This document shows positions 10,407-21,239 of a stretch of DNA of 64,000 bases, piece after piece. Within the stretch, counting starts at the first letter, position 1. Every line of letters starts with the position of its first letter. A program made the position numbers and the translations under genes. Below the pieces are notes generated by a model. It did not search any database. It saw only the letters and a program-made list of their open reading frames with translations, and was not told where the DNA came from. The DNA is from Stentor coeruleus (Eukaryota; Ciliophora; Heterotrichea; Heterotrichida; Stentoridae): assembly GCA_001970955.1 (NCBI GenBank), contig MPUH01000095.1, positions 46,016-110,015 of the forward strand. The letters are read 5' to 3'.

Positions 10407-11651
10407 ATGTTTTTATCCCGAGCGCTCAGATCATTCTCGAAAGCAATCAAACCGAAATTCGAAGTTAACGACATGGCTGCCCTTATGTTCACCGTTCAAA
10501 AAAACAAGCAGAGTGGTTTACGAGATATCCTTCAAGCAATCCTTGACAACAAAATGAATCTCACTCACATTGAATCCCGTCCAGCACATATGCGAGATGC
10601 AGATAAAGGTTATACCTTCATAGTTGATGTAGAAACTCCAAATATCTCAGCTCTTGATAATGTTTGTGCGTTCATAAAACAAACATGTGGCGATGTTACT
10701 CTTCTTGGGTCAATTGAAGTCCCATGGTTTCCACGTCGATTATCTGATCTTGATGCCATGCCTCAATTAAACCACGATTTGCCATGGGATCACCCAGGGC
10801 ATAAAGATCAGGAATTTAAAAATCGAAGAACTGAGTTCGCAGAAATAGCGAATTCAATCAAAATTGGGGATAAAATCCCAAAAATTTCTTATACTGAACA
10901 AGAAACGCAGACTTGGAAAAGTTTATATCATGCAGTGACCCCATATTTCAAAAAACACGCCTGTGCTGAGTATTACAATAATTTCAAAGACATGGAAGAA
11001 AGGGGATTAATTAAAGAAAATGAAGTTCCTCAAATATCAGATGTTAATTCGTATCTAATGAAAAAAACTGGCTTCCAATTAAAACCTATATCAGGATTAG
11101 AAAGTGATAGAGATTTCCTTAATTGTTTAGCTTTCAAAGTCTTCCCTTCAACTTTGCATATGCGCCACCCTTCGTTACCATTTTTTTCAATTGACCCTGA
11201 TGTTGCCCATGAAATATTGGGACATGCTCCTATGTTAGCTGATACTGAATTTTCTGATTTTGTTCAGGAAATTGGTTTGACTTCTTTAGGTGCAACAAAT
11301 GAAGATATTGTTAAACTTACAACTTTGTATTTTTATAGCGTCGAACTTGGACTTTTGATGAATGATCAAGGCCATAAAAAAGTTTATGGAGCTCGTGTTT
11401 TGAGTTCTTTTGATGAAATTGAACATGCTGTTAGTATTAAGCCTGAAATCAGACATTTCGACCCATTCCAAGCTTGCAATATGAAATATCATCGTCGTCA
11501 TCTTCAGTCTATTTATTGGTTTTGTGAAAATTTCCGTGAAGCTAAGACTTTAATGAGAAGATATGCTATGACTCGTCCAAGACCTTTCCATGCTAGTTAC
11601 GATAAACAGAATCTAACAATCAAAGTAGATCATAGAATAAAAACAGTTTAG
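10407..11651 (+). CDS. Aromatic amino acid hydroxylase (phenylalanine hydroxylase type)
   Basis: 414 aa. After a basic leader (MFLSRALRSFSKAIKPKF), residues about 26-100 form an ACT regulatory domain containing the IESRP motif (IESRPAH). The catalytic domain follows. The iron ligands are visible as H268 and H273 in HEILGH and E313 in SVELGL; the H273-to-E313 spacing of 40 matches H290/E330 of human PAH. Other family blocks are DRDFLNCLAFKVF, IRH-like MRHPSLPFF, QEIGLTSLGA and RPRPFHASYD. It is a tetrahydrobiopterin-dependent monooxygenase, most likely Phe to Tyr; tyrosine or tryptophan as substrate cannot be excluded by eye. The leader looks like a mitochondrial presequence, unusual for this cytosolic family. 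An upstream ATG at 10394 is in another frame. No intron is needed. Confidence 0.95.
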   Translation: MFLSRALRSFSKAIKPKFEVNDMAALMFTVQKNKQSGLRDILQAILDNKMNLTHIESRPAHMRDADKGYTFIVDVETPNISALDNVCAFIKQTCGDVTLLGSIEVPWFPRRLSDLDAMPQLNHDLPWDHPGHKDQEFKNRRTEFAEIANSIKIGDKIPKISYTEQETQTWKSLYHAVTPYFKKHACAEYYNNFKDMEERGLIKENEVPQISDVNSYLMKKTGFQLKPISGLESDRDFLNCLAFKVFPSTLHMRHPSLPFFSIDPDVAHEILGHAPMLADTEFSDFVQEIGLTSLGATNEDIVKLTTLYFYSVELGLLMNDQGHKKVYGARVLSSFDEIEHAVSIKPEIRHFDPFQACNMKYHRRHLQSIYWFCENFREAKTLMRRYAMTRPRPFHASYDKQNLTIKVDHRIKTV

Positions 11652-11758
11652 TTTCTTAATAAAACTTGCTTACGTAATAATGATGAAGGGTAACCTGATT
11701 AAAATAAAATTTTCATGTATTTAAATCTACAAGAATTTGGCGGGTTATATAAATTCAA

Positions 11759-12031
11759 TTAGATAGGCCTGGCACTAGGAGCTACTCCTGTTAATGGATC
11801 TGTTCCAAGTGGTCTTCTGAATAGGAGAATGTGTGGCTCTGGCTTGTGGATTTCATAGTGTACCCAGCCGCGGCTTTGTTGTACACCTAAAGCTCTCCAT
11901 TCAGTTTCAGTCAGAAGTCGCCCTCTAGGCATCATTTTGAATACGTTTTTAGGTAGGTGGACATGGCGGTACTCGTAAGCGTCGTCACTGTATTTTTCTG
12001 AGTACTCGATTTCATTTGGAAAGTGAGGCAT
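11759..12031 (-). CDS. CKS1: Cyclin-dependent kinase regulatory subunit (CKS1/Suc1)
   Basis: 90 aa, the usual size of the family. The CKS core is unmistakable: [47 protein letters not shown] and ILLFRRPL. The HxPEPH hinge that controls beta-strand exchange is present, as are the residues that form the phosphate-binding pocket. It binds CDK and docks phosphorylated substrates during the cell cycle. The short C-terminal extension (after RRPL) ends in Pro/Arg-rich residues. The gene converges with the hydroxylase, the two stops being about 107 bp apart. Confidence 0.98.
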   Translation of the reverse strand: MPHFPNEIEYSEKYSDDAYEYRHVHLPKNVFKMMPRGRLLTETEWRALGVQQSRGWVHYEIHKPEPHILLFRRPLGTDPLTGVAPSARPI

Positions 12032-12844
12032 TTAAATTTATTTATTATGAAATGGATTTTTATTAGTTATGAGGGAAGATTGGCTAGTTGAGTAAAGGAA
12101 TAAAGTTTAGCAAAATACTTAAGCTTAAACCTTTGGATCATTAAATCATTAAATTTATTATATCTTTTATTCATATGATTTTTTGAATTGTTTTACCTGA
12201 ACTATTTTTATCCGGCGCTAATAATAATCTCTGAAATAGTTAAGAAATGTATTTAGCCTAAATATATTTAAGATTAATATCTTAAACACTCAAAAATAAT
12301 AAAATTTTTATGAGTGTATTTTTTGATATTTTAAGTTATTTTTTTACTATTGTTTAAATGCCAAACATTCAAGATTATATAAGTGACTGAAGCTGAGATA
12401 ATTAAAGTATTAATACCACTAATCAGCTAACCTAAATATATTCCCTAGTTGTTTATTAGACTAATTCAAGAGCCTGTATGAATATGAATTAGAACAATAA
12501 AGAGCTATAGATTATTAATAAAAAAAACAATCTAGTATTTCTAATTAGCCCATTTCAATTTCAGCAACAAACAGCAGAAGCTTTTCCTATAACAAAAATT
12601 TTCATAAAATACAACTATAGGAACTAAATCAAAAAAATGTTTCACCTCATAATTTGTCAAAATTTACCTAAATCTTCAATAGAACCCTCCTACAAAAATC
12701 ATTTAGAATCAATCCAAACATCAAAAATAAATCAAAGCTTTCAAACCTCCTAAAATATTAAAAAAATATCTTTTCATACTCATAATCATCCTTATTTTTA
12801 AAATAACTTAGTAACAAAAGTTGACTTAATATAAATTATTGAGT
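12032..12844. other. Intergenic, no gene seen
   Basis: About 810 bp of AT-rich sequence upstream of CKS and downstream of the Sfi1-repeat gene, both on the minus strand. Stops occur in all frames; no repeat or RNA gene was recognised. Confidence 0.55.
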
Positions 12845-15800
12845 TTAATTCCGTAATGAGAGTTCCAAAGCAAGTTCTCGATTTTCTTGAACCAACCTTC
12901 GAATAGTCTCTTTTTTCTCACAAATTTCATCTTCTAGCTTAGCTTTTTCCAAATTCAGTTTCCGAATAACATTAGCAAGTTCCCTACTCTCATATGAATT
13001 TTTTACAAGACTTTTATTTTCTATAAGCAAATCCTTATTTTCAATATCATAATCTTTACATTTTCTTCTTGTATAAACTAATTCTTTTTCAACATCTTGC
13101 AAATTGTAATCAATTTCATAAATTCTTATAGCTTGAACGTTTATAAACCAACGACTTAATCCATGAAGCATTGTTTTTTTCATGTTTATAGCAAGATTTG
13201 AAAGTGCTTGATTTTGACCTCTTCTAACATGTTCTTCAAGTATTTCTGTATATCTTTCAACATATATTAAATTGATATGTTTTTCTTTAAGACTTATTTG
13301 AAGTGTGGATATTTCTTTATCCATATTTTGGATTGTTGATAGAAGTGAATCACGTGGAGTGCTTTTAAGTGTGATTAAATACTGTCTTGAAATACGTTTC
13401 CATAAATTGAAACTATTAAGAAAGTTTCCTTTTTGTTTAAAAATAACCATTCTGTTACATGTTTTTCTGAATTTAGCTTTTTTAACGATAAATAAACGCC
13501 ATGAGTAAAACCATGGCTTTATTGGATGTGATTTTTTATTATCTTGTTGCATTAGAAATAAGTTTATTGGTAAGTTTTCCATCATGTAATTTTTTAAATT
13601 ATTGTTGTTAAGCCCTTCTTTTTGAATAAAACCATTATAAACGTCTACAAGTTTTATGAGTTTCTCACATTTTATAGCAGAATTCCCAAACTGTTCACAA
13701 TCTTCTATTTTTTGAGCTATTTTTACTGATTCTTTCCATACTTTTATCCCATATTTTTCTAGTCTTTCACGAGTTGTGCTTATGATTTTTAATACTTTTT
13801 TCATTATCCTTGTTTGATAAAATGCTTTCCTACCCCATAATTTAAAATGATCTGACATATGATGTTTTTCATGTGAACTCACTAAAATTCTTATGCATTT
13901 TATTTTTGTAAACCATTCCCAACTTCCGAAAATCTCGCGAAAAGTTGCAAATCTTTTAAGACAACCTAATGAAAAATTAAGATAGTCTCGATTGTATCTG
14001 TTTATAATTTTTTGTAATGATTTTATTAAATACTTTCCTTTGATATGAAGATTTTTCCAAGAAGCAAAAGTACAGTTTACTAAAGAATTTATACGAAAGT
14101 TGTATATGTAGTCATAAATATTGTTATTTCTTTGATTGATTGATTTATTTTCATATAATGTTGTTAAAGCGAATTGAGTTTTATATTTAAAAGCTATATT
14201 AAGAAAAGTTTGATAAGAGTTTTTAATAGCTTTTAATTGTTTTATTGCTGATTTCCATGATAAGAATACACGACATTTTGTTCTGTTTGATAAATAAAAA
14301 GAAGATTTATAAAGGGATTGTTTTTTACAGTTGTTGTAGCGGATAGATAATCCTTGGATTTTATGATTTGTAAACTCTATTTCTCTATCTTTAAATTGCT
14401 CAAAAACCCTAAATTGGTTTGATTTCCACCAATTTAGCGCATGTTTTGTTTTACGTTCTTTATAACTGATTATCATTTTCATAAGGTTTTTCTGTAATTC
14501 AATAAATTCTTGAACATTTTTAGCTTTGAAAAAAATACTATTAAAAGCGAATCTTATCATCCCTCTAATTAAAGCTTGGGATGCTGAAAAAAATTTCCCT
14601 TTTTTATTAATAAAATAATTCTTCCAAATACTGAAAACATATTGAGCCTTAGTCATTCCAATTAATTCATTATTTTTTCTGAAATTTATATTTGTAAATT
14701 TTTCTATCAAAGTATTTAATTGATTGTTTTTTATATGATAATGATAAAGTTCTGTTTGTTTTTCTGATATCATTCCTTCAAGTTTATTTTTCATAATATT
14801 CATATCCCTCCGTATAATTTTTTTCTCAACAACTAACGCATTTATGTTATTTTCATGATTTTTTTTGTTAACAAAATTTTTGAAAGCGCTCCATGTTTTT
14901 ATAGCTAGACGAAGGTAGGATTTTGTATAGAAATTAAAGCTTTTATTTAACATTTTTTGACAAATTGCTAAGAGTTGGATTTTCTTTACCCACGATTTAA
15001 AACAAAAGCTAAGTGTAGAAGTATATCCTCTATTTAGTGATAACAAACCTTTTTTTGTTGTTGACTTTTTAAGATATTCTTCAAGTTTCCATTTGTGGTC
15101 AAGAAGATTGGTTAGATTATTACAAGCTTCTTCTAATTCGCATTTGACTTGATAATTCTCATTTTGTAAATCGTTAAACATTTGATGTTCGAGTTTTTGC
15201 TTTTTATCATATAAATAGTTATTTAATGAAGATAAGGATATTGAAAGAAAATAGTTTGTAATAACTGAGTTTAATACCGATGCACCAATTATATAATTTT
15301 TACATTTCAAAGCATTATAAGCCCATTTTCTTAAATTATTGATTTCGAATTTTCTTGATATTACATTAAGAGCTTTTTTCATATTTAAAAGCACAAAGAA
15401 TTTTTTTTCTTTTTGGATTTCGTTTAAACAGTTTTCAAGATTACTAATATGTTCTAGAAGTACTGTATTTTCTTGTATTGTTTCATCATTTTGATTTACT
15501 AAAGCTCTCATCTCATTGTTTCTTATATATTTAACCCATTGTTTGAACCTACATTCTAAAGTATTCCCATAAACTTTGACAAAAAGTCTAGCGATTCTCC
15601 TTTTTCCAGTTTGAAACTCATAAATTTTACTATGCCATATAAAAAAGTAACTTTTTACAACATTTTTACCTTCTTTTAAGATATTCACAATAGCTTTTTT
15701 CTGTAGCATTTCTATGTTGTAAGCATGTAAATTTTTGTATGCATTTTCATACTCTTCCCTTTTAGGTTTTTCAATAGCAAGTTCATTAGTTGTTTTTTTA

Positions 15801-17212
15801 TGTTTGTTTATAAGTAAATGAAACTTCCAAGCAAGAAACAGTTTTTGTGTTATTAATTTATTGGATTGAACTGATTTAGTTATAAACAAATTTTTAAGAT
15901 TTTTGCTTTTTTTAGAGTTTTTAACTTTAAACACCCAATTTCTATAGTAAATTTGTAAAGATTTTATATAACAATGACTAGAAATATGTGAAAGTCTTTT
16001 TAACTTAAAAACATTTTGAGACTTGATTTGTATTAAAGATTGCAAAACTCGAAATTTATTTTTGTGCGCAACTAATCTTTGGATTTTAGCATAAAATTGT
16101 TTTTTCTGTTTTTGTAATTGTATAACTCTACGGAATTCATAAAAAATCGATTGTTTAAAACTTATAATAGTTAAGTCTGTTGCAAGATCTTCTTTAGCTT
16201 GTCTATTTTTGATTTCTCTATGAACTTTACCCCAATGTTTGAAATACATTTCAAGATACTTTTTGTATTTTCTTATAATTATAATTTTTAAAACCCGAAT
16301 TTCATAGAGATCTTTGATTTTAATGTTTTTCCATTGCTGAAGAAAACTAAAAAGCATAATACATCGTCTTGTCCTTTCAGCAACATGCATTTTAAGAACT
16401 CCTTGAAACACTTTTTTCTTATAATTTTTCATGATTTTTGCAAAGTCTAACAGTTTTCCCCATATTTTCTTTTTTGTTTTAAGGACAAAAACTTTATTTA
16501 TAAGTTTCCTTGAAATAATCTCTTTTTTATAAACACGAATATTTTTATATAAAGCACAAAAGGCAAAAGATAAATTGTTTTGCAAATGTTTGAAAAGAAA
16601 GTTTAGACATAGTTTTGATTGGATACGTTTATTAGCAATAATAGACTTGATAGTATTAAAAGCCCAGTTTTTCTTTTTGTTTGTTAAAATACATAATGAA
16701 TTTGACCATATTTTACTTGCAAGTAGTTGTGAATGTCGTTTATGAACTTTAAGAATAGTATCTTTTTCATCATTATAAGAACAAGCTAGTTTTTCAATAA
16801 ACAATTCTTGATTACCTGATTTCAATTTAAAACTATCCATTTCATCTTGAAACTGAGAAATAGTTGCCCTTAAAGTCCCACGTTCTTGCATCAAACTTGA
16901 GTTAATGGATTCGAACTCAATAAGTTTCCCTTGTATAATCTTAAGGTTTTCTGCTAAAGTCAAGTTTTCAACCTCTAATTGGTTAATATGTTCTGATTGA
17001 AAGTCAAGGTTTCGCCCTAGTTCGATGTTTTTTTCGATTTCTATTTCATGTTTCTTTTCCAAATCTCGCAACGACTCAAGCAATTCATTCCGATCATTTT
17101 CTAAAAGCGTCAGACTACTTTGAAACCTTTCCCTATTAAAAACCCCAGGCCTAAAAAGTTTATCCCTATCAATTCCTGTACTACTTCCCCTAACACCTTG
17201 AGTACCTTGCAT
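12845..17212 (-). CDS. Large Sfi1-repeat (centrin-binding) protein with coiled-coil ends
   Basis: 1455 aa in one exon. Residues about 25-140 are a coiled coil rich in Glu and Leu. Then at least 20 short units end in hydrophobic-x2-W-K/x, for example LQQWKNIKI, FKHWGKVH, FLAWKFHLL, FKQWVKYIR, FSIWKNYFI, FLSWKSAIK, FASWKNLHI, FKLWGRKAF, IKVWKESVK and FNLWKRISR. This is the Sfi1 repeat pattern (hydrophobics, then Trp, basic residues), each unit being a helix that binds one centrin. The last ~130 residues are again coiled coil. Sfi1-type proteins scaffold centrin at basal bodies, and in contractile heterotrichs centrin/Sfi1-like filaments form myonemes. A role in the contractile cortex or basal-body links is therefore a reasonable inference. 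The next minus-strand gene upstream, IFT56, ends 59 bp before this start. Confidence 0.85.
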   Translation of the reverse strand: MQGTQGVRGSSTGIDRDKLFRPGVFNRERFQSSLTLLENDRNELLESLRDLEKKHEIEIEKNIELGRNLDFQSEHINQLEVENLTLAENLKIIQGKLIEFESINSSLMQERGTLRATISQFQDEMDSFKLKSGNQELFIEKLACSYNDEKDTILKVHKRHSQLLASKIWSNSLCILTNKKKNWAFNTIKSIIANKRIQSKLCLNFLFKHLQNNLSFAFCALYKNIRVYKKEIISRKLINKVFVLKTKKKIWGKLLDFAKIMKNYKKKVFQGVLKMHVAERTRRCIMLFSFLQQWKNIKIKDLYEIRVLKIIIIRKYKKYLEMYFKHWGKVHREIKNRQAKEDLATDLTIISFKQSIFYEFRRVIQLQKQKKQFYAKIQRLVAHKNKFRVLQSLIQIKSQNVFKLKRLSHISSHCYIKSLQIYYRNWVFKVKNSKKSKNLKNLFITKSVQSNKLITQKLFLAWKFHLLINKHKKTTNELAIEKPKREEYENAYKNLHAYNIEMLQKKAIVNILKEGKNVVKSYFFIWHSKIYEFQTGKRRIARLFVKVYGNTLECRFKQWVKYIRNNEMRALVNQNDETIQENTVLLEHISNLENCLNEIQKEKKFFVLLNMKKALNVISRKFEINNLRKWAYNALKCKNYIIGASVLNSVITNYFLSISLSSLNNYLYDKKQKLEHQMFNDLQNENYQVKCELEEACNNLTNLLDHKWKLEEYLKKSTTKKGLLSLNRGYTSTLSFCFKSWVKKIQLLAICQKMLNKSFNFYTKSYLRLAIKTWSAFKNFVNKKNHENNINALVVEKKIIRRDMNIMKNKLEGMISEKQTELYHYHIKNNQLNTLIEKFTNINFRKNNELIGMTKAQYVFSIWKNYFINKKGKFFSASQALIRGMIRFAFNSIFFKAKNVQEFIELQKNLMKMIISYKERKTKHALNWWKSNQFRVFEQFKDREIEFTNHKIQGLSIRYNNCKKQSLYKSSFYLSNRTKCRVFLSWKSAIKQLKAIKNSYQTFLNIAFKYKTQFALTTLYENKSINQRNNNIYDYIYNFRINSLVNCTFASWKNLHIKGKYLIKSLQKIINRYNRDYLNFSLGCLKRFATFREIFGSWEWFTKIKCIRILVSSHEKHHMSDHFKLWGRKAFYQTRIMKKVLKIISTTRERLEKYGIKVWKESVKIAQKIEDCEQFGNSAIKCEKLIKLVDVYNGFIQKEGLNNNNLKNYMMENLPINLFLMQQDNKKSHPIKPWFYSWRLFIVKKAKFRKTCNRMVIFKQKGNFLNSFNLWKRISRQYLITLKSTPRDSLLSTIQNMDKEISTLQISLKEKHINLIYVERYTEILEEHVRRGQNQALSNLAINMKKTMLHGLSRWFINVQAIRIYEIDYNLQDVEKELVYTRRKCKDYDIENKDLLIENKSLVKNSYESRELANVIRKLNLEKAKLEDEICEKKETIRRLVQENRELALELSLRN

Positions 17213-17271
17213 ATTTTATATCACAAGTTTAAATTTACTCATAAAAAAAACTTGAAATATCCTAAGTCTAA

Positions 17272-18942
17272 TTAAAGCTTAATATTGTTATCTTTGGCCC
17301 ATTTAGTAATGACTCTAACAATATATTCAACTTGTGGATTGTTGGTATTTCTAAGTATTTCAACTGTTTCCACAAGTTTATCTTTGCTTTCTTTTCCTGC
17401 TATGACCATCTGTAACACCCCAACAGCAGCTCCACGTTTACCTTCCCAATACTCAGGGTCAGGGTCAAGTCTTTCAAGTACATCAAAAGCTTTAAGTGAA
17501 TAATAAAATTGACCCATACGATAACAGTCATTAGCAATCAGTTGTAAAAGTGTAAATGATTCATTTGAGTTTTCCATGTTGAAATACACACTCCATGCCA
17601 TACTTGGTTTTCCATTCATTATATAGCATTTACATAACCAGCTGATATACACATAGTCTATTTTTAATCTTTCATCTTGAACAGCACTTAAACCTTCTTC
17701 TGCTTCTTTGAATTCTCCAGCTGCAGCTGAAGCAATACCGTAATTCCAATTAAAATCATCATCATTAGGGAAATAAGCTTTGATTGATTTAAGATAAACC
17801 AAAACATCTTCAAATTGTTGTAGTAAAAAGAAACAACTAGCCATACATTGTCGACCTGGAATTGTATCACATTCACTAGCACTACCTCCGACTAATTGGA
17901 ATAAAGTTTGAGCAAGTTTGATATGTTCTCGATTTTCAGTCTCTTGACCTAAAACAGCATGAACAACAGCTTTTAATATATACTCTCTAGGTACAGTAGG
18001 TTCAACATCTTTAATAAGTTTATAAGCTTCCTGTACAGAATCATTTTTCAAATGATAAATAATCAGATTAAGTCTAGCTTCAGGGATAATATCAATCAAA
18101 GGTGGAAGTACTTGTAATGCATTTTCTCCTCCTCTAAACACAACTAAATTATGTCTAAGTAAATCACTATCATTGAAAATATTCCCTGATTCAGCAGCGC
18201 TTTGTATAGTTTTCAGTTCTTGTTCCGCAGCTTTTCCGTTAAAAAGTTGAAACTGATTACAAGCTTTTAAATTCACAGCTGTAATGCTTGTTGGATTTGT
18301 GCTTAAATACACTTGTAAAATTTCATTGCTAACTTCAAAAAAGTCAAGTTTATAATAGCATAAAGCGACATAAACATTAAGTGCATTATACTCACGATTG
18401 TCTAATAAAAGTTTCTTATAAAGATCATTAGCTTCATCATAATGACTACGTAAATAATGAATGGCGGCTAAACAAAGCTGATCAGGGATACTCTCACCAA
18501 GTTTTTTGTGGTACATAAGCATTGTATTTTCATCACCTCTTTTATGAGCAATATGATACATAAGTCTTATTTGAAGAGGTGTTTCTGGTGATTTTACACA
18601 CTCTTCATAAGCTTCATCATATTGACAAAGGGCATAATAACAGCAACTTTTATAGGCGTGGATTTCAGGGTTAAAGTTTGGGATTTTTATTAGGTCAGAG
18701 TAGGCTTCGATAGCTTTTTTATACTCACCTGCATGATAAGCTGAATAACCTAACCAAAGAAGAAGTTTTTCATCACGCGCCGCTGATCTTTGGAGTTCAA
18801 GAAATGTTAACGCCCCGAGAAAGTCACGGTCTTCAATAAAGTCTTGAAGTTTTGGCATGCTTTGCTCACGACGGGGACCTGTGGGAACTGCTACTTGTTG
18901 ACTTGCCTTATGTCGTGAAAGAGCTGAATTTGGTCTGTTCAT
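17272..18942 (-). CDS. IFT56: Intraflagellar transport protein 56 (TTC26/DYF-13)
   Basis: 556 aa, like human TTC26 (554). TPR-type helical repeats run the whole length. Blocks typical of this family are near-identical: [64 protein letters not shown] and [18 protein letters not shown]. It is a subunit of the IFT-B complex that carries axonemal cargo into cilia. The gene is complete, from the first ATG to TAA, with no intron needed. It lies 59 bp upstream of the Sfi1-repeat gene on the same strand; both products would serve the ciliary cortex, although co-regulation is not shown. Confidence 0.97.
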   Translation of the reverse strand: MNRPNSALSRHKASQQVAVPTGPRREQSMPKLQDFIEDRDFLGALTFLELQRSAARDEKLLLWLGYSAYHAGEYKKAIEAYSDLIKIPNFNPEIHAYKSCCYYALCQYDEAYEECVKSPETPLQIRLMYHIAHKRGDENTMLMYHKKLGESIPDQLCLAAIHYLRSHYDEANDLYKKLLLDNREYNALNVYVALCYYKLDFFEVSNEILQVYLSTNPTSITAVNLKACNQFQLFNGKAAEQELKTIQSAAESGNIFNDSDLLRHNLVVFRGGENALQVLPPLIDIIPEARLNLIIYHLKNDSVQEAYKLIKDVEPTVPREYILKAVVHAVLGQETENREHIKLAQTLFQLVGGSASECDTIPGRQCMASCFFLLQQFEDVLVYLKSIKAYFPNDDDFNWNYGIASAAAGEFKEAEEGLSAVQDERLKIDYVYISWLCKCYIMNGKPSMAWSVYFNMENSNESFTLLQLIANDCYRMGQFYYSLKAFDVLERLDPDPEYWEGKRGAAVGVLQMVIAGKESKDKLVETVEILRNTNNPQVEYIVRVITKWAKDNNIKL

Positions 18943-19573
18943 TTAAATTATTATGTAAATTGCTCAGAAGATATAGGGAGTATTTTTATAAGAATTATGT
19001 GGATGCGTAGATGTGTGGATTGATTAGGATTTTAAAGGATATAGGATTATAAGATTATAAGATTTTTTTGAATGTAAGCAATTGGGTTGGAAGTTTTTGT
19101 GTTCTATTTTGATGAGGATTATGATGGAATGATTAGAGAGTTTTTGAAATTTATGCAAATAAGGATTGAAATGATAATAAAATACAAGATATTTTGATAG
19201 GTGTAAGAAAAAAATTATTATGGATAATTGGAATTGCTTAGAAATAAAAAGCTTGATGGATAAAGATTTTATTTTAAGATATTATTATTTTATATGTGAA
19301 AGGAAATTGTAAAGGTATTATTAGTAAGAATTATTGGTTAAAAGACTCATGAACTTTAGTAGAAATAATCTATGATGATCTTTATGTACTTATCTTTATT
19401 TCAGTTGATTTAAGTTTTTACTAATTTAACTAGTTACTTTAGATATTCTAAAAGAAATTACCAAAGATTAAACTTTTGAGTAATGGCGCTTGATTTTTCG
19501 ATAAATTCCAATTTTATCATCTAAATTTTCTGGACTATCATTCAAAAAATAAACCATAACACTAAATAAAATT
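18943..19573. other. Intergenic, no gene seen
   Basis: About 630 bp between IFT56 and the S1P lyase, both on the minus strand, so it holds the IFT56 promoter and the lyase 3' end. It is AT-rich with stops in all frames and no recognisable motif. Confidence 0.55.
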
Positions 19574-21151
19574 CTAATTAAAGCTAAACAGGCAGTCAAC
19601 ATAATTCAAAGAAAGATTTCCAACAATTCCTTTATCTGGTACTTTAGCAACAGCCCCATAAAGTGCAACCGTCTCCGTTTTCTCAGCTTCAGGGTCATTC
19701 CTCACCTGTTCCACAGCATTTTTTAAATCCTTAACAAAATTGCCTACCTGATCAGCATTAGCCATTGTGACACAAAAATGAAACCCAGGGGGATTTTGTA
19801 AATGATCAATTTTCCATTTGCCTATTTTACTTAAAGTATCCCCAATAGCATGAGGATTAAGTGTTTCTGATGTAAATGACACAATACTAAGCATAGGTTG
19901 ACCAATTATTTTTAAATCAGGTAATTGAGTATTTTCTCTAATAAACTTTGAAGCATTTAATATTTTTTTAGCACATTCAATATACCCATTTTTTCCCATT
20001 GAAGTAATCACAGCCCAAGCACCAGCTGAAAGTACTCCAGGTCTTGATCCTGCAATAGTAGGTGTTGCATATAATCCTCCAGTCCAATCAGGACATGTAA
20101 AATATTGATGTCTTCTAAGTTCTGATGTTCTATACATAATAACAGAAACACCTTTAGGTGTATAACCATATTTATGAGGATCACAAGAAATACTTGTCAC
20201 ACCTGGCACACGGAAATCACATAATGGAATATCAAATCCAGCATCTTTAGCAAAAGGTAATAAGAAACTTCCAAGACAAGCATCAATATGAAAGTTTATT
20301 TTATATCTTAAAGCTAATTGCCCAAGTTCTTCTAAAGGATCAAAAGTCCCATGAGGAAAATTAGGTGCACTTCCAAATATGGCGACAGTTCTTGAATTTA
20401 TATATCTTTTAACTTGGCTTGGGTTAAGTTTTCCAGTAGTTTTATCAGCTTTGAGTTTAATAAGATTGATATTAAAATAAAATGCTGCTTTATCTATCGC
20501 TGCATGTACTGTTTCAGAAACAATTACCTCAGGATCAGAAATCCCTTTGTTTTTCCCCCATTCTCTATATGCCAGCATTGCAAGTAACAAGCTTTCTGTA
20601 CCTCCAGATGTTATAGTTCCACATGATCCAGAAGGTCCATTGAATATATTCAAAGTCATTTTGACGATTTCACATTCCATCTGCCTAACTGATGGGAAAA
20701 TTTCTGGATGTAAAGGATTTGCATGAGTATATAATTTCATTGCTTCTGCAGATACATTAAGTATAGCATCTCCATGATAATAAATCGACCCTGATATGCG
20801 ATTTCCACAGTAATTTTTTGCATCTTGTTCAGAACGGTTTTTAAGGATTTGAAGGTATTCTGAACTACCTTGTTCTGGAATCACTTCTATTTTGCTATCA
20901 GTAATTTTATCAAAATGATTTTTAAACATTTCTTTTACTTTTGCATCTTCTTTGTCGATTTTTTCTTGAACGAATCTGAACCTCATCATCAGTCGGGTAA
21001 AAAAAGTTTTAAGTACTGGTTTGATTCCTTGTCTTCTAAAAAGTCTGAGTAGTTTTACAACTTTTTGGAAGACTAAAGTTCCTGTGATTGTGCTTAAAAC
21101 TAGGACAACTCGTTCGTCTTTAAGTCTTTCTACCCTTAATTTCCTCAACAT
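19574..21151 (-). CDS. SGPL1: Sphingosine-1-phosphate lyase
   Basis: 525 aa PLP-dependent enzyme of the group II decarboxylase fold. Readable family blocks are FNGPSGSCGTITSGGTESLL, VSETVHAAIDKAA, APNFPHGTFDPLEEL, HIDACLGSFLLPFA, SISCDPHKYGYTPKG (PLP-binding Lys at K327), DWTGGLYATPTIAGSRPG and PPGFHFCVTMANA. It cleaves sphingosine-1-phosphate to a fatty aldehyde and phosphoethanolamine, the exit step of sphingolipid breakdown, at the ER. The N-terminus is basic with a short hydrophobic stretch (VVLVLSTITGTLVF) that may anchor it. An in-frame stop lies a few codons upstream of the chosen ATG, which fixes the start. Confidence 0.97.
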   Translation of the reverse strand: MLRKLRVERLKDERVVLVLSTITGTLVFQKVVKLLRLFRRQGIKPVLKTFFTRLMMRFRFVQEKIDKEDAKVKEMFKNHFDKITDSKIEVIPEQGSSEYLQILKNRSEQDAKNYCGNRISGSIYYHGDAILNVSAEAMKLYTHANPLHPEIFPSVRQMECEIVKMTLNIFNGPSGSCGTITSGGTESLLLAMLAYREWGKNKGISDPEVIVSETVHAAIDKAAFYFNINLIKLKADKTTGKLNPSQVKRYINSRTVAIFGSAPNFPHGTFDPLEELGQLALRYKINFHIDACLGSFLLPFAKDAGFDIPLCDFRVPGVTSISCDPHKYGYTPKGVSVIMYRTSELRRHQYFTCPDWTGGLYATPTIAGSRPGVLSAGAWAVITSMGKNGYIECAKKILNASKFIRENTQLPDLKIIGQPMLSIVSFTSETLNPHAIGDTLSKIGKWKIDHLQNPPGFHFCVTMANADQVGNFVKDLKNAVEQVRNDPEAEKTETVALYGAVAKVPDKGIVGNLSLNYVDCLFSFN

Positions 21152-21239
21152 ATTTACTAATTCTATGTGGATATGGCGATCTTATCACAAAAAAAAAGCT
21201 TTTTGAATTTTTTTTATTAGAGATTATGTATTTTATTAT

